From: Paenibacillus alkalitolerans
Lineage (GTDB): Bacteria; Bacillota; Bacilli; Paenibacillales; YIM-B00363
DNA: 64,000 nt
Assembly (NCBI RefSeq): GCF_016482785.1
Contig: NZ_JAEMXM010000002.1
Location: 124,001 to 188,000, forward strand
Direction of reading: 5' to 3'
The position numbers and the translations under genes are program-made. The first letter of the stretch is position 1; every line of letters starts with the position of its first letter. This document shows, in pieces, positions 32,755-41,534 of the stretch. Below the pieces are notes generated by a model. The model saw only the letters and a program-made list of their open reading frames with translations, did not search any database and was not told the DNA's origin.

Positions 32755-33374
32755 TGAGTTGAAGCGGCGACCGTTTGTATCGCAATCTCCAAAGCTTTTT
32801 TCATCGTACCGTGCGGCATGCACGGCATCTCTGGCCGTTGTGCGAGCTCTGGCGTTGCGGGGAAATGTATGAAGCCTGCCCGGATCGGCAGCTGGCGCTC
32901 GCGCACCTGATACAATATACCGTAGAGCGTGTTGTTGCATATATAGGTTCCCGCCGTATTGCTGATCTCGGCTGGGATTTCGGCGTGTTTGATGTTCCGG
33001 ACGATCTGCTCCACAGGAATGGTAGCGAACAGGCCGTCCGGTCCTCCGGGCACGATCGGTTCTCCATGGGGTTCCGCTCCGCGATTGTCTCTCCTTGCCG
33101 TACCGTCGCCGACATCCTTCACATTAATTCCGATCCGTTCCACCGTTACGGCCGCTCTTCCGGCGGCCAACCCGCAGCAGATAACGGCATCGGGGCGGAC
33201 AGCTGCGACTGTTTCCATCAACTTGACCACACATTTATCGAAAACGACCGGCAATATGGCCGTTTCCAATATGACATTCTTGAATTCGTTCCGATCCAAG
33301 GACCGCACCAGACGTTCCGTCGGATTTTCGGGATGATCTCCGAATGGTTCAAAGCCCGTCAATAATAATATCAC
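32751..33374 (-). CDS. pcp: Pyroglutamyl peptidase I
   Basis: 207 residues from GTG 33374, after GGGGAGAGAAA; this gives the family's usual length and begins MILLLTGFEPFGDHPENPT. The catalytic triad is visible: Glu in GRAAVTVERIGIN, Cys in NTAGTYICNNTLYG and His in AGFIHFPATPEL. It removes N-terminal pyroglutamate from peptides in the cytoplasm. Confidence 0.95.
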   Translation of the reverse strand: MILLLTGFEPFGDHPENPTERLVRSLDRNEFKNVILETAILPVVFDKCVVKLMETVAAVRPDAVICCGLAAGRAAVTVERIGINVKDVGDGTARRDNRGAEPHGEPIVPGGPDGLFATIPVEQIVRNIKHAEIPAEISNTAGTYICNNTLYGILYQVRERQLPIRAGFIHFPATPELAQRPEMPCMPHGTMKKALEIAIQTVAASTH

Positions 33375-33439
33375 ATGCTTTCTCTCCCCGATTAGTGCAA
33401 ATGCGCTCACCTTCATAGTAAGGGAGCGCATTGGAACGG

Positions 33440-33601
33440 TCAATCCGTGAGCTTTTTATTGATATTGTTCAGGCTTGCCGGAAATTCCTTCGCTTTGCCG
33501 GGACGAAGCGTCGTCTCTTCCTCCGCGAATTCGGCCATGTTTTTTTGCTCGTTGAAGCTCTTGCTGGGCCGTTTTTGCTGAAAGTTATCGCGTTCCGCCA
33601 C
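33440..33601 (-). CDS. Small hydrophilic protein coupled to the spore protein gene
   Basis: 53 residues from GTG 33601, preceded by GGGGGAGGTG at 6 bp, within the 3' end of the SASP gene (17-bp overlap in another frame). It begins MAERDNFQQKRPSKSFNEQ and ends LNNINKKLTD: hydrophilic, Lys- and Gln-rich, no Cys or Trp, like minor spore proteins. Overlap with an SASP gene supports expression in the forespore. Below the usual annotation length. Confidence 0.65.
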   Translation of the reverse strand: MAERDNFQQKRPSKSFNEQKNMAEFAEEETTLRPGKAKEFPASLNNINKKLTD

Positions 33602-33896
33602 GAGATCCACCTCCCCCGCCCGTCTCGTCCGCCAAATGCTGCTGCGCCCGCCGTATGAGCTCCCGCACCATTTTTCCGCCGATTTCGCCTCCGACTTTGC
33701 CTGCTTCCTCCGTTCTCAACGATCCGTTATATCCCGGTTCCAGCGGCACTTTCAACTCGCGTGCAACTTCATATTTCACAGCATCCGGTCTTGCCGGGTC
33801 GACCGCATAACCGGCGCTCCTCATGACATCCGTCTTCAATGCGGACATAGCGTCGCCAGCTTGCGGAACGAGCAGCCGGCGGTTTCTACGCGCCAT
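33585..33896 (-). CDS. Alpha/beta-type small acid-soluble spore protein
   Basis: 103 residues. The family core is present: ALKTDVMRSAG, then a central E-V-A-R-E-L and GGEIGGKMVRELIRRAQQ. These proteins coat and protect spore DNA; the GPR protease site is expected in the first motif. The N-terminus (MARRNRRLLVPQA) is more basic than in Bacillus SspA, and the C-terminus has a Gly-rich extension. GAGGAGGGG lies 7 bp before the ATG. It would be a sigma-G target. Confidence 0.92.
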   Translation of the reverse strand: MARRNRRLLVPQAGDAMSALKTDVMRSAGYAVDPARPDAVKYEVARELKVPLEPGYNGSLRTEEAGKVGGEIGGKMVRELIRRAQQHLADETGGGGGSRGGTR

Positions 33897-33961
33897 TCAT
33901 AACCCCTCCTCATAGTTGCATACACGTAGTGTTTCCTTCGATGCAAGGATTATGAGAAAAC

Positions 33962-33987
33962 AAAAAAGCCCCGGCCGCAGCCGAGGT
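33962..33987 (-). terminator. Terminator after the ECF sigma operon
   Basis: Minus strand CCTCGGC, loop TGCG, GCCGGGG, then C and six T. It lies 160 bp beyond the stop of 34150-35160 and closes that transcript before the SASP gene. Confidence 0.85.
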
Positions 33988-34149
33988 AAGTGTATGGAGG
34001 ATGCAAGGATGTGATTTCCTTACCATTTTATGAATCCGCTAATTGTATTGGTTGGGTTGGCGCCTATGGTTTCCGTGTTTTTCCGGAAATTTTAACCGCG
34101 GTTAGAGCTGAGTTTGCGTAACAATATGCACCGTTTCCTTGATATAACG

Positions 34150-35160
34150 TCATATAGCTGATCCATTCGAATTGTCGTCAAGCACTTGCAGCATCTGCTC
34201 CAACAACCGGACGCCCTGCTCCTCTTCCGCCCGGGCTTCTCTTAGGATGCGGACAGCCGCCGCAGCTTCCTCCGGGTTGTTCGGATCGCCTCCGTTCGGA
34301 AACGGGAACCGGACGACGAACTCGCCCAACCGGTCGGCGACGTTATCGTAATGAACGGCCGCCTTGCCGGCTAGTGAACTTAGCTGTTTATCCGCAGACG
34401 ATTCGCCTTCATATTCCAAAGCGACTTGCTTCAAGAATTGCGCCGCAAAACATCGCTGGTCAAACACGTATAGCCCGTGCAGCGTGTTGCCGTACACATC
34501 GACGTTTCGGTTTCCGAACGCCTCGATCCAAGCGTCATATCCTGCCAATCCGTTGCGATATCGAGAGTCTTCCCGTTTATAACCTTGTTCGCGCGCATGC
34601 CGGACCGCCAGCTTCAGCGCGCCGCGCAGCATCGTCCGTTTGTCGACAGGCAGCGTTTCGGTCACGGCCATTACGTACAGTTCATGCACTTGACCGCGGC
34701 CCAGCTTGTCATACGGCAGTTCGCCATCCTTAGTAATATCGCGGCAGCGAAGAGTGCGGGTTTCATCATTGTAGCCGTAGATGATGCCGAATTCAGGCAC
34801 GAACAGGTCCCACGCCAATACAGCTATGCCTCTATCGACACTCCACTGAATCAATTTGAGCGCCCGTTCCAGCTCCTCCGGTGTCGGCGGGATTGCGGTC
34901 GGCCCGCCTTCATACCGGGTGCGGAAGCCTAAATTCGCGAACTGCTCTTCGTGATGAAGCGGCCATTCAAACGCCGAGTACCCGGCGACGTCCACACGTT
35001 CGCGGTCGATGATGATCCTGAACGCGTTCGCGGTATATCCTGCAACTTCAACGAGAGATAGATTTTGCCAATCCGTATATTGCAGGATCGAGTAGATTGA
35101 ACCGGTATCGGTTACATTCGTGTGCTTAAAGTTGTTCGTGAAATCGGGGCGGTTCCCCAT
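34150..35160 (-). CDS. Protein of unknown function co-transcribed with an ECF-type sigma factor
   Basis: 336 residues, soluble, no signal peptide. One region (SVDRGIAVLAWDLFVPEFGIIYGYNDETRT, split by function unknown) resembles the substrate pocket of BtrH/papain-like cysteine domains, but a clear catalytic Cys is not seen. ATG 35160 lies 3 bp after the sigma stop, and its GGGAGTG ribosome site is in the sigma gene, so translation is coupled. It may be the sigma factor's regulator, or the effector it controls. No transmembrane anti-sigma gene is present. Confidence 0.65.
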   Translation of the reverse strand: MGNRPDFTNNFKHTNVTDTGSIYSILQYTDWQNLSLVEVAGYTANAFRIIIDRERVDVAGYSAFEWPLHHEEQFANLGFRTRYEGGPTAIPPTPEELERALKLIQWSVDRGIAVLAWDLFVPEFGIIYGYNDETRTLRCRDITKDGELPYDKLGRGQVHELYVMAVTETLPVDKRTMLRGALKLAVRHAREQGYKREDSRYRNGLAGYDAWIEAFGNRNVDVYGNTLHGLYVFDQRCFAAQFLKQVALEYEGESSADKQLSSLAGKAAVHYDNVADRLGEFVVRFPFPNGGDPNNPEEAAAAVRILREARAEEEQGVRLLEQMLQVLDDNSNGSAI

Positions 35161-35163
35161 AGC

Positions 35164-35958
35164 CTAACACTCCCTTGGACGGTATAAGATTGGAGGAGCG
35201 AGAAGCTTCGCTTTCGGTTTTCCGGCGTCGCGCCGCTGCTTGACGTACATGCTGATATGCAGGCGGAGCCGTTCGCGCTGCAGCTTGCCTCGGGCGCGGG
35301 AAATGCTGTTGTAGATGTTCGCGACCGGCGTATCGAGCACGAGGGCGATTTCATAAGGCGTCACATACCGGAAGAAGTGCGCTTCGAATATTTCTTTCTC
35401 CCGTGCGCTCAAGCAAGCGAAAAGCTGCCTGATGCCGTCCACCAGCTCTTTGCGCATAAGAGCGGCGGCGGGATCCTGCTCTTCCCGTGCGGCAGCTTCC
35501 GAATGGCGGCTCATGTGGAACAGAACGCGGTCGATGTCTAGCCAATCGTGCGCCTCTCCATCAATTACGGCCACCGCCGCCGGCCGGCCGCCGAGCAAAG
35601 CTGCGGCGGAAGCTCCTGTCTCAAAGCTCGAGAACGGCCGTTCCTTCGCGTACGGGCCGCCGCGGCGCAGCTTCATATACGCCTGATTGCGGACGATTCT
35701 CGACAGCCACGGCGTGAACCGGCTGTGGTCCGCCAGCCGGCCGACGTGCAGAAAGGCTTGGACCAACGCCTCCTGCACGACGTCCTCCGCCATATGATGG
35801 TCATAAGTAAGCGAGCGCGCCCAACTGTACATCTTCGCACGGCTTCGCCGCACGAGCTCTCCGAACGCCTGGCGGTCGCCTTCTTTCGCCAAGTCGGTCA
35901 GCCGCTCTTCGGACAATGATTTCAATTCTTCCTGAACATTGTCTGCCAACTGCTGCAC
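35164..35958 (-). CDS. ECF-type sigma factor with C-terminal extension
   Basis: 264 residues from GTG 35958, after AAAGGAG. Region 2 (about 28-95): FGELVRRSRAKMYSWARS, then DHHMAEDVVQEALVQAFLHV and FTPWLSRIVRNQAYMKLRR. Region 4 (about 182-238): CLSAREKEIFEAHFFRYVTPYEIALVLDTPVANIYNSISRARGKL, split here across two helices. The linker between regions is long (about 60 residues) and 25 extra residues follow region 4, so it is larger than most ECF factors. No anti-sigma factor is adjacent. Confidence 0.88.
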   Translation of the reverse strand: MQQLADNVQEELKSLSEERLTDLAKEGDRQAFGELVRRSRAKMYSWARSLTYDHHMAEDVVQEALVQAFLHVGRLADHSRFTPWLSRIVRNQAYMKLRRGGPYAKERPFSSFETGASAAALLGGRPAAVAVIDGEAHDWLDIDRVLFHMSRHSEAAAREEQDPAAALMRKELVDGIRQLFACLSAREKEIFEAHFFRYVTPYEIALVLDTPVANIYNSISRARGKLQRERLRLHISMYVKQRRDAGKPKAKLLAPPILYRPREC

Positions 35959-36036
35959 GCGTCAAGCTCCTTTCGCTCCCCTTATATGATCAATGCCGGC
36001 CGGGATGCGAATCTATCATCATTTTTTAAAAAAATT

Positions 36037-36945
36037 TTAAACATGGGCGGTTTTGTTGTATTTCCCTCTATAAATCGATTCCAAGCCTTTGGATATGCAG
36101 TAAAAACCGAGAATGAGTAGGGCGTAAGCGGCCAATGGAATGAACAGCATCCATTTGTTCGCATATATGCTCGACTTGGCCATCCCGATGAGCCCCGCCC
36201 ATTCTTTGGTGGCGCTATGATATTCGACCGGATCGGGGTATACGATCGTACCTCCGACGAAGATGTTGAACAGCGCCAATTGTCCGAATAACGTCAGCGT
36301 TAAAATAATTTCGTTAAGGAGCAGAATGAGCAGGCTTTCTTTCAGGTGCGGAAACAGGTGGGTCTTCACGATCTTCCAATGACCGGCGCCAAGCGAGCGG
36401 GAAGCGAGCACGAACGGGCGCTGCTTGATTTCAATCGCTTTTTCTTTGACCGTCGACACGACGCTCGGCAGCCCGATAACGACCATCACAACTGCTAGAA
36501 TGAGCGTTAACGCATTTGGAGGGAGCGGCGAATTGAAAGATATGCCCGCCATGATAAACCACACGATCATAAACAACGGAATCCCGTTCAATACGCTCCA
36601 AAGCGGCCACGGTTTACGCTTTTGGCCGGCATAACCGAGAAACATTCCAAGGAATCCGCCGAAACCGACCCGGGCGAAAGCGATGACCAGCGACAGCAAT
36701 ATCGTAAATTTCGCTCCATAGAGCAATTGCGTCATGATGTCCGCTCCCCACTTGTCCGTCCCGAACGGAAACAATGCTCCCGGCGGAACGGGCGGCGCGA
36801 GCAAATCGGACGTTCCGTCCTCTTTCACTATAAAATCGATTTTCGCCCGGTAATCAAGATCGTATGGCGCCACAGAAGGTCCCCAAACCGCAATAACGAG
36901 CATAAACGCCGTTATGAGCACACCCGAGAGCAGCGTTTTATTCAT
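36037..36945 (-). CDS. Oligopeptide-type ABC permease (OppC/DppC-like)
   Basis: 302 residues from ATG 36945, overlapping the upstream permease stop by 4 bp. Six membrane helices. A large outer loop follows helix 1 (PYDLDYRAKIDF to FPFGTDKWGADIMTQLLYGA), as in DppC. The ATPase-contact loop is RPFVLASRSLGAGHWKIVKTHLFPHL. No binding-protein or ATPase gene lies next to it, so it must share components with another transporter. Third gene of an operon with an MFS protein. Confidence 0.85.
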   Translation of the reverse strand: MNKTLLSGVLITAFMLVIAVWGPSVAPYDLDYRAKIDFIVKEDGTSDLLAPPVPPGALFPFGTDKWGADIMTQLLYGAKFTILLSLVIAFARVGFGGFLGMFLGYAGQKRKPWPLWSVLNGIPLFMIVWFIMAGISFNSPLPPNALTLILAVVMVVIGLPSVVSTVKEKAIEIKQRPFVLASRSLGAGHWKIVKTHLFPHLKESLLILLLNEIILTLTLFGQLALFNIFVGGTIVYPDPVEYHSATKEWAGLIGMAKSSIYANKWMLFIPLAAYALLILGFYCISKGLESIYRGKYNKTAHV

Positions 36946-37829
36946 CGGACAAACGCCCTTTCCCATATCCGTAAAAAGGTTCGAACCAGAAAATAGATTA
37001 CCGCGTATAATGCCGATAAAGTGGCCAAGCAGTTAAACACAAGCCTGAATTGGTACGTCTCGTTCCATAAAAAAGCGCCGGTAAACAGCATGGACGTAAC
37101 GCCCCGCAAATTGTACAAGTATTCGACGATAAACAAATTGCTCATTATGATGCCGATTAACTTATGTAAGTCGGCGCGTATGAACGGAAACACATTCGGA
37201 AGCGCGTGAAAGAAATAGATGTAACCTCTCGGCAAACCACGCGCCTTCGCATTCGCGATATAATCCTCGGTCAACGTCAACCTCATATGCAGTGCGACGT
37301 TTCTTGTCACATACAATGCCGGTACGATCACCATGGATAGTAAGGGGAGCATGATTGCCGGTTCGGAATCCGACGACACGCTGGCTACTTTAAATACGAC
37401 GATGCCCGTCTGTTGAACGATGTAGACAACGAGAAACTGCAGCAAAATAATGACGACAAAATCGGGAAGCACGGACGTTAATTCCAAGAGACGCTTCCAC
37501 CACTCGCTTTTCGTCCAAGAAAACAGAACGCCCGCCAGAATACCCAATGTCAGGCCGGCAAGCGCCGCAGCCGTAACGTATCCGAATGAAACGACGATAT
37601 ATCCTTGCACATGATCCAAAAAACCGTATTCGTTCTTCCCTAAGTAATACAGCCAAGATTCGCCCGTAATAAGTCCGATAATATATAAACGGATCGTTGC
37701 CAAACCGGACGACACATTCAAAAGGATTCCGCCGGAAGAAGGTTGAATGACGACCGGCATAACGCTGATTAGGGCTGTGAACGCGAGTATTATCGGCACC
37801 GTTAATGCGCGTGCAATCCATTTCGGCAT
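36942..37829 (-). CDS. Oligopeptide-type ABC permease (OppB/DppB-like)
   Basis: 295 residues, six membrane helices. The ATPase-contact loop reads LTEDYIANAKARGLPRGYIYFFHALPN, near the OppB consensus. Starts 15 bp after the stop of the MFS gene and overlaps the OppC-like gene by 4 bp. The first periplasmic loop is shorter than in OppB and the sequence diverges from typical members, so the substrate need not be a peptide. Confidence 0.85.
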   Translation of the reverse strand: MPKWIARALTVPIILAFTALISVMPVVIQPSSGGILLNVSSGLATIRLYIIGLITGESWLYYLGKNEYGFLDHVQGYIVVSFGYVTAAALAGLTLGILAGVLFSWTKSEWWKRLLELTSVLPDFVVIILLQFLVVYIVQQTGIVVFKVASVSSDSEPAIMLPLLSMVIVPALYVTRNVALHMRLTLTEDYIANAKARGLPRGYIYFFHALPNVFPFIRADLHKLIGIIMSNLFIVEYLYNLRGVTSMLFTGAFLWNETYQFRLVFNCLATLSALYAVIYFLVRTFLRIWERAFVR

Positions 37830-37844
37830 AGTTCCCGTATCCTC

Positions 37845-39086
37845 TCACAACTTGTTCATTTCCGATTTTTTTTCTATTAGCGGTTTTGCCGCCGCATAGA
37901 AGTATAATGCATGAAGCAAGATGGCCGCAGCGGCCAATAGAAACGGCCATCCGTAATGTTTTGCCGTCAAAACGTATCCGGTAATCAACGATGCGAGCGA
38001 TACTCCCAGATTTCTTGCAACCGAACGGACTCCCGCAAATATGTTGCGCAGATCGTCGCGTACGGCGGACATCGTTTGACTCTCGGCCAAATTGTTCAGC
38101 ATCGTGTAAGTGCCGCCCCGCAAGACAAACGGGATAATGAACGCGCCGACCGGCAGCGGAGCCGCAAGCAAAACGAGCAGACACAGCTCGGCGGCGTATA
38201 ACTTCCCGAATGCTCGGCCTATTCCCCACCGTTCCAGCACATAAGGCATCAACAACGATCCGAGGAACAACGCAAAGCCGTAAACCGCGAATATAGCGGA
38301 TAACGGCTCGTCCGTCAGGTTGAACCGCAGCTTGACGATCACATTAAGAACCGGTACGACAAACCCGAACAATATCCCGGAAAGAAACAAGAATACTGCC
38401 AGGACCGCAACGTTCCGGTAATCACGCTTCGGCGGCACGGTTTCAGCCCGCTCCTCGTTGTCCGAACCGTTCGGTTTAGAGCTCATCTCCGCCGGCTCGG
38501 CGGGAAGCAGCACCGCTCTTGCCAAACCCGCAATACATAGCGAAATGGCGGCAACGAACAGCGCCCCCGAGTACTGCGACTCTCCCCGTGGAAGTACGTT
38601 CGGAAGCCAACCGGCGAGGAGCGTCCCGGCTCCCGTAAACAACGTGAACGAAGCGAACAGAGCCCCGTACGCCCTCGGCTCATCTTTCTTTTCTTTGCAA
38701 TACCGGAACAGCAATTGAATTTCGGATGTAATAAGCAGCGTAACCCCGACGGAAACGACGCATTGCGCCGCGTAAAAGGCCGGAAGCTCATCGGCGACGC
38801 CATAAGCCGCATACCCTGCGGCCATGAGCAGAAGACCGGCGACCAGCGCGCGTTTCCGGCCGATGCGCCGCATGGCGAATCCCGCCGGAATCGAGGCGAT
38901 GCCTGTTATTAACGCCGCGACGGCGTTGATCGCTCCGATATCGCGTTCCTGAACTCCGCGATCCAACAGGTGCAAGTTCAAAATCAAAGCGAAAATGCCG
39001 ATACCGACGCCGAGCAAGCTCTCCGTCGCGATAAATCGCCGCACCGCCGCCGGCAGCCGGAACAAATCTATAAAGTAAGTTTTCAT
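37845..39086 (-). CDS. Major facilitator superfamily transporter
   Basis: 413 residues, 12 predicted helices with a long charged central loop (about 205-225, SSKPNGSDNEERAE). The MFS signature loop RRIGRKRALVAG follows helix 2, and the second-half copy reads LERWGIGRAFGK. First gene of an operon with OppB- and OppC-like permeases. Could be an exporter or uptake protein; the substrate is unknown. The ribosome site (GAGG) is 13 bp from ATG, rather far. Confidence 0.85.
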   Translation of the reverse strand: MKTYFIDLFRLPAAVRRFIATESLLGVGIGIFALILNLHLLDRGVQERDIGAINAVAALITGIASIPAGFAMRRIGRKRALVAGLLLMAAGYAAYGVADELPAFYAAQCVVSVGVTLLITSEIQLLFRYCKEKKDEPRAYGALFASFTLFTGAGTLLAGWLPNVLPRGESQYSGALFVAAISLCIAGLARAVLLPAEPAEMSSKPNGSDNEERAETVPPKRDYRNVAVLAVFLFLSGILFGFVVPVLNVIVKLRFNLTDEPLSAIFAVYGFALFLGSLLMPYVLERWGIGRAFGKLYAAELCLLVLLAAPLPVGAFIIPFVLRGGTYTMLNNLAESQTMSAVRDDLRNIFAGVRSVARNLGVSLASLITGYVLTAKHYGWPFLLAAAAILLHALYFYAAAKPLIEKKSEMNKL

Positions 39087-39295
39087 ACTAATCTAGTAAC
39101 CTCAATGTTGTTTATTTCTATATAAGTATAGCCGCTAACATTTTGTTTTCAAGGAAAAAATTGATAATCTGCCATCATGCGCACAAAAACGCGATAGGAA
39201 ATAAAAATTATTTTTTTGCAAATAAAAAGGAATTATCCTCCAGTCACTGAAAATAATATATGCATGTGTATACAAAAGCGCAGGGAGGAATGGAA

Positions 39296-41050
39296 ATGAA
39301 GCAGCGATGCAAAGCAATTATCGTTTCTTTCATTCTGGTGTCCATGTTGGTGCTGCCTTTCTATACGGCGGCCGCGAAAGCGCCTCACGCAGCGGAACTG
39401 TTGGAAGAGGATCATCTGTTGGAAAACTTCTATAACAGCCAAGGTATCGAAATTAAAGGTTTGAACGGCCAAAGCCCCTCCGAACGGTATAATGGAAAAG
39501 CCATTCAAGACAACGGTTTGAAAGGCAATATACTCTGGTTCGATTTATCCGCCAATTTAAGCCGGTTGAACTCCCGTGAATCCGTGCAAACAATACTCGA
39601 CAAAACGAAGAAAGCAAATATCGACACCATCGTAGTCGACGTTAAAAATTACACAGGTTTTGTCGCCTATCAAAGCGAAATTGCGCCTCATATCAGTTCA
39701 AGCACCATCCCTCCGTATCAAAATTATTATGACGAGAATTATGATCTGTTGTCTGTTGTTATTGAAGAAGCGAAAGCTAGAAATCTCAAAGTACATGCGG
39801 CCGTCAACGTGTTTTCCGAAGGAAGCAACACCTATAAAGACGGTCCGGCTTTCCGAAATCCCGATTGGCAGACCCGGTATTATTATGCCGTTCAAGTCGT
39901 GACTGCGCCCGATGGCAGCCAATACGATCTGTTCGGTCAAAATAAAGTAAGGGCCGCAAATACGATTGTGAAATATACTTCCGATTACAATGTGACTCCA
40001 AGGGTCAACCGTTGGGGAGCCGAAGCGGTTGTTATCGACAATAAAGTCGTTCAAATAATTGACGGTGTAACGACGGGGGAAGTTGCGGCGGTGCCTGAAG
40101 ACGGTTACGTCTTATCGGGGCATGGCGAAGGGCGGACCTGGATATTGCAGCACTTGCATATCGGTGATGCGGTTGATCTTAGCCGATCCAGGACGGATAT
40201 TATCCCCGCTGCGCAATATCCCACTTTCGCAACGTTTGTGAATCCGATCTACGAGGAGGTGCGCCAGTACGAATTAAATATTGTAAAAGAAATCGTATCT
40301 AAATACGACGTGGACGGAGTCGTGCTGGATCGTGCCCGTTACTCGAACGTTTACGCGGATTTCAGCGATTTGAGCCGCAGTGAATTCGAGAAGTATATCG
40401 GCGCGCAAGTGGAAAACTGGCCGGAAGATATATTCCAAGTCAAGTTCACCGAAACGGGCGATGAGCTTGTCGCCGGTCCGTGGTTTAAAAAATGGATCGA
40501 ATGGCGGGCGCACAATATCTACAATTTCTTCAACGATGCCCGGGATTTAGTCAAATCGGTTAAAGACGACGTGTACTTCAGCACCTATGTCGGATCTTGG
40601 TACCCGTACTACTACAACGAAGGAGTTAACTGGGGAAGCAAGCGGTACATCCCTGATGAACCGTGGGCCAGCGAAGATTACCATAAATACGGGTATGCCG
40701 GTTTGCTGGACTTTATTATGACGGGCCTTTACTACCCTGAAATTACCGAAGAAGAAGCGGTCGCGAAGAGCAATCCGGAATGGATGAGCGTCGAAGGCGC
40801 GGCGCATTTGAGCACCGAAGTGGTGGATCAGGATACGTTTGTATATGGCAGTTTATACTTGCTGCAGTATCAAGGCCAACCGGAGCGGTTCAAACAAGCG
40901 GTGGAAATGACGGTAAACGAAACGAACGGCATTATGATCTTCGATTTGGTGTATCTGGAAATGTACGATTGGTGGCACATCTTGGAGAATACTTTGAATA
41001 AATCGAACCCACCGCACGAGAATCCGGGATTAAGCAAACTGATCGAGTAA
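39296..41050 (+). CDS. Secreted glycosidase-like protein (GHL10 type)
   Basis: 584 residues from ATG 39296 (7 bp after GGAGG; an ATG at 39290 is too close). A signal peptide cleaves near A-A-A-K-A. The barrel domain matches the GHL10/DUF187 pattern: an early NIDTIVVDVKNYTGFV, the ATFVNPIYEEVRQY block, DGVVLDRARYSN, the following Asp/Glu and VYFSTYVGSWYPYYY. Such proteins sit on the cell surface and are thought to cleave polysaccharides. Promoter shared in a 210-bp gap with the divergent MFS operon. Confidence 0.85.
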   Translation: MKQRCKAIIVSFILVSMLVLPFYTAAAKAPHAAELLEEDHLLENFYNSQGIEIKGLNGQSPSERYNGKAIQDNGLKGNILWFDLSANLSRLNSRESVQTILDKTKKANIDTIVVDVKNYTGFVAYQSEIAPHISSSTIPPYQNYYDENYDLLSVVIEEAKARNLKVHAAVNVFSEGSNTYKDGPAFRNPDWQTRYYYAVQVVTAPDGSQYDLFGQNKVRAANTIVKYTSDYNVTPRVNRWGAEAVVIDNKVVQIIDGVTTGEVAAVPEDGYVLSGHGEGRTWILQHLHIGDAVDLSRSRTDIIPAAQYPTFATFVNPIYEEVRQYELNIVKEIVSKYDVDGVVLDRARYSNVYADFSDLSRSEFEKYIGAQVENWPEDIFQVKFTETGDELVAGPWFKKWIEWRAHNIYNFFNDARDLVKSVKDDVYFSTYVGSWYPYYYNEGVNWGSKRYIPDEPWASEDYHKYGYAGLLDFIMTGLYYPEITEEEAVAKSNPEWMSVEGAAHLSTEVVDQDTFVYGSLYLLQYQGQPERFKQAVEMTVNETNGIMIFDLVYLEMYDWWHILENTLNKSNPPHENPGLSKLIE

Positions 41051-41165
41051 CCGCTGCTTATCCTTGTGGCCCCTATACGTCCTCAAGTTCATTATGGCAA
41101 AAATCTGTTCACATGCTGTTGTCCGAGTGTTCATAGTTTGGCGCAATCACGATGTAAACTCAGGG

Positions 41166-41231
41166 TTATGGCAATGGAATGTCCGTATCGTGTTGTCCGG
41201 ACTACATTTTGTAAACACTCCATTGCCATAA
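41166..41231. repeat. 17-bp inverted repeat with 32-nt loop
   Basis: TTATGGCAATGGAATGT (41166-41182) and ACACTCCATTGCCATAA (41215-41231) pair at 16 of 17 positions. The loop carries GTTGTCCGGAC. There is no T run, so it is not a standard terminator. It may be a small mobile-element remnant or an RNA structure in the tail of the glycosidase mRNA. Confidence 0.7.
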
Positions 41232-41356
41232 TTAAAACCGCTGATAGAAAATAACTAAAATTACGTACGAGAAGACAACAGTTTATAAACTGACCTTTTC
41301 CATAACGGACGGAACGGGCTGTTACCGAGAGTCATCGCAGGGGAATACCAAACAGA

Positions 41357-41396
41357 AAGAGCAGTTGGTCAGGGTAACCCTTGTCCGACTGCTCTT
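41357..41396. terminator. Strong hairpin between convergent glycosidase and amylase genes
   Basis: Nine perfect pairs (AAGAGCAGT with ACTGCTCTT) extended by inner pairs around GGGTAACCC. T-rich sequence follows in both directions (TGTTATAAC plus, TTTCTGTTTGG minus), so it may stop both transcripts. Confidence 0.7.
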
Positions 41397-41534
41397 GTTA
41401 TAACTCTAGAATCCCATAGTTTTCACGAAGTGAACTGCTATCTAGAGTTTCAAGAAAAACTCCCTCTTATCGCGGTCTGGCTTCTTTGCATACTTCGAAG
41501 AAATTTTTCTTATGCTATATCCGCCGCATTTCCC

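Larger units (their letters stand above)
41051..41534. other. Intergenic stretch with inverted repeats
   Basis: 484 bp without a convincing gene. It holds a 17-bp inverted repeat (41166-41231), a strong terminator-like hairpin (41357-41396) and an imperfect long hairpin at about 41402-41450 whose outer arms are ACTCTAGA and CTAGAGT. The sequence TGTTGTCCG occurs three times. Probably a decayed mobile element or stacked terminators between convergent genes. Confidence 0.6.

Noticed and set aside
37390-38229. 279-residue minus-strand frame across the MFS and OppB-like genes
   Set aside because: Overlaps two clear genes in another frame; Arg-, Cys- and Gly-rich antisense-type composition.
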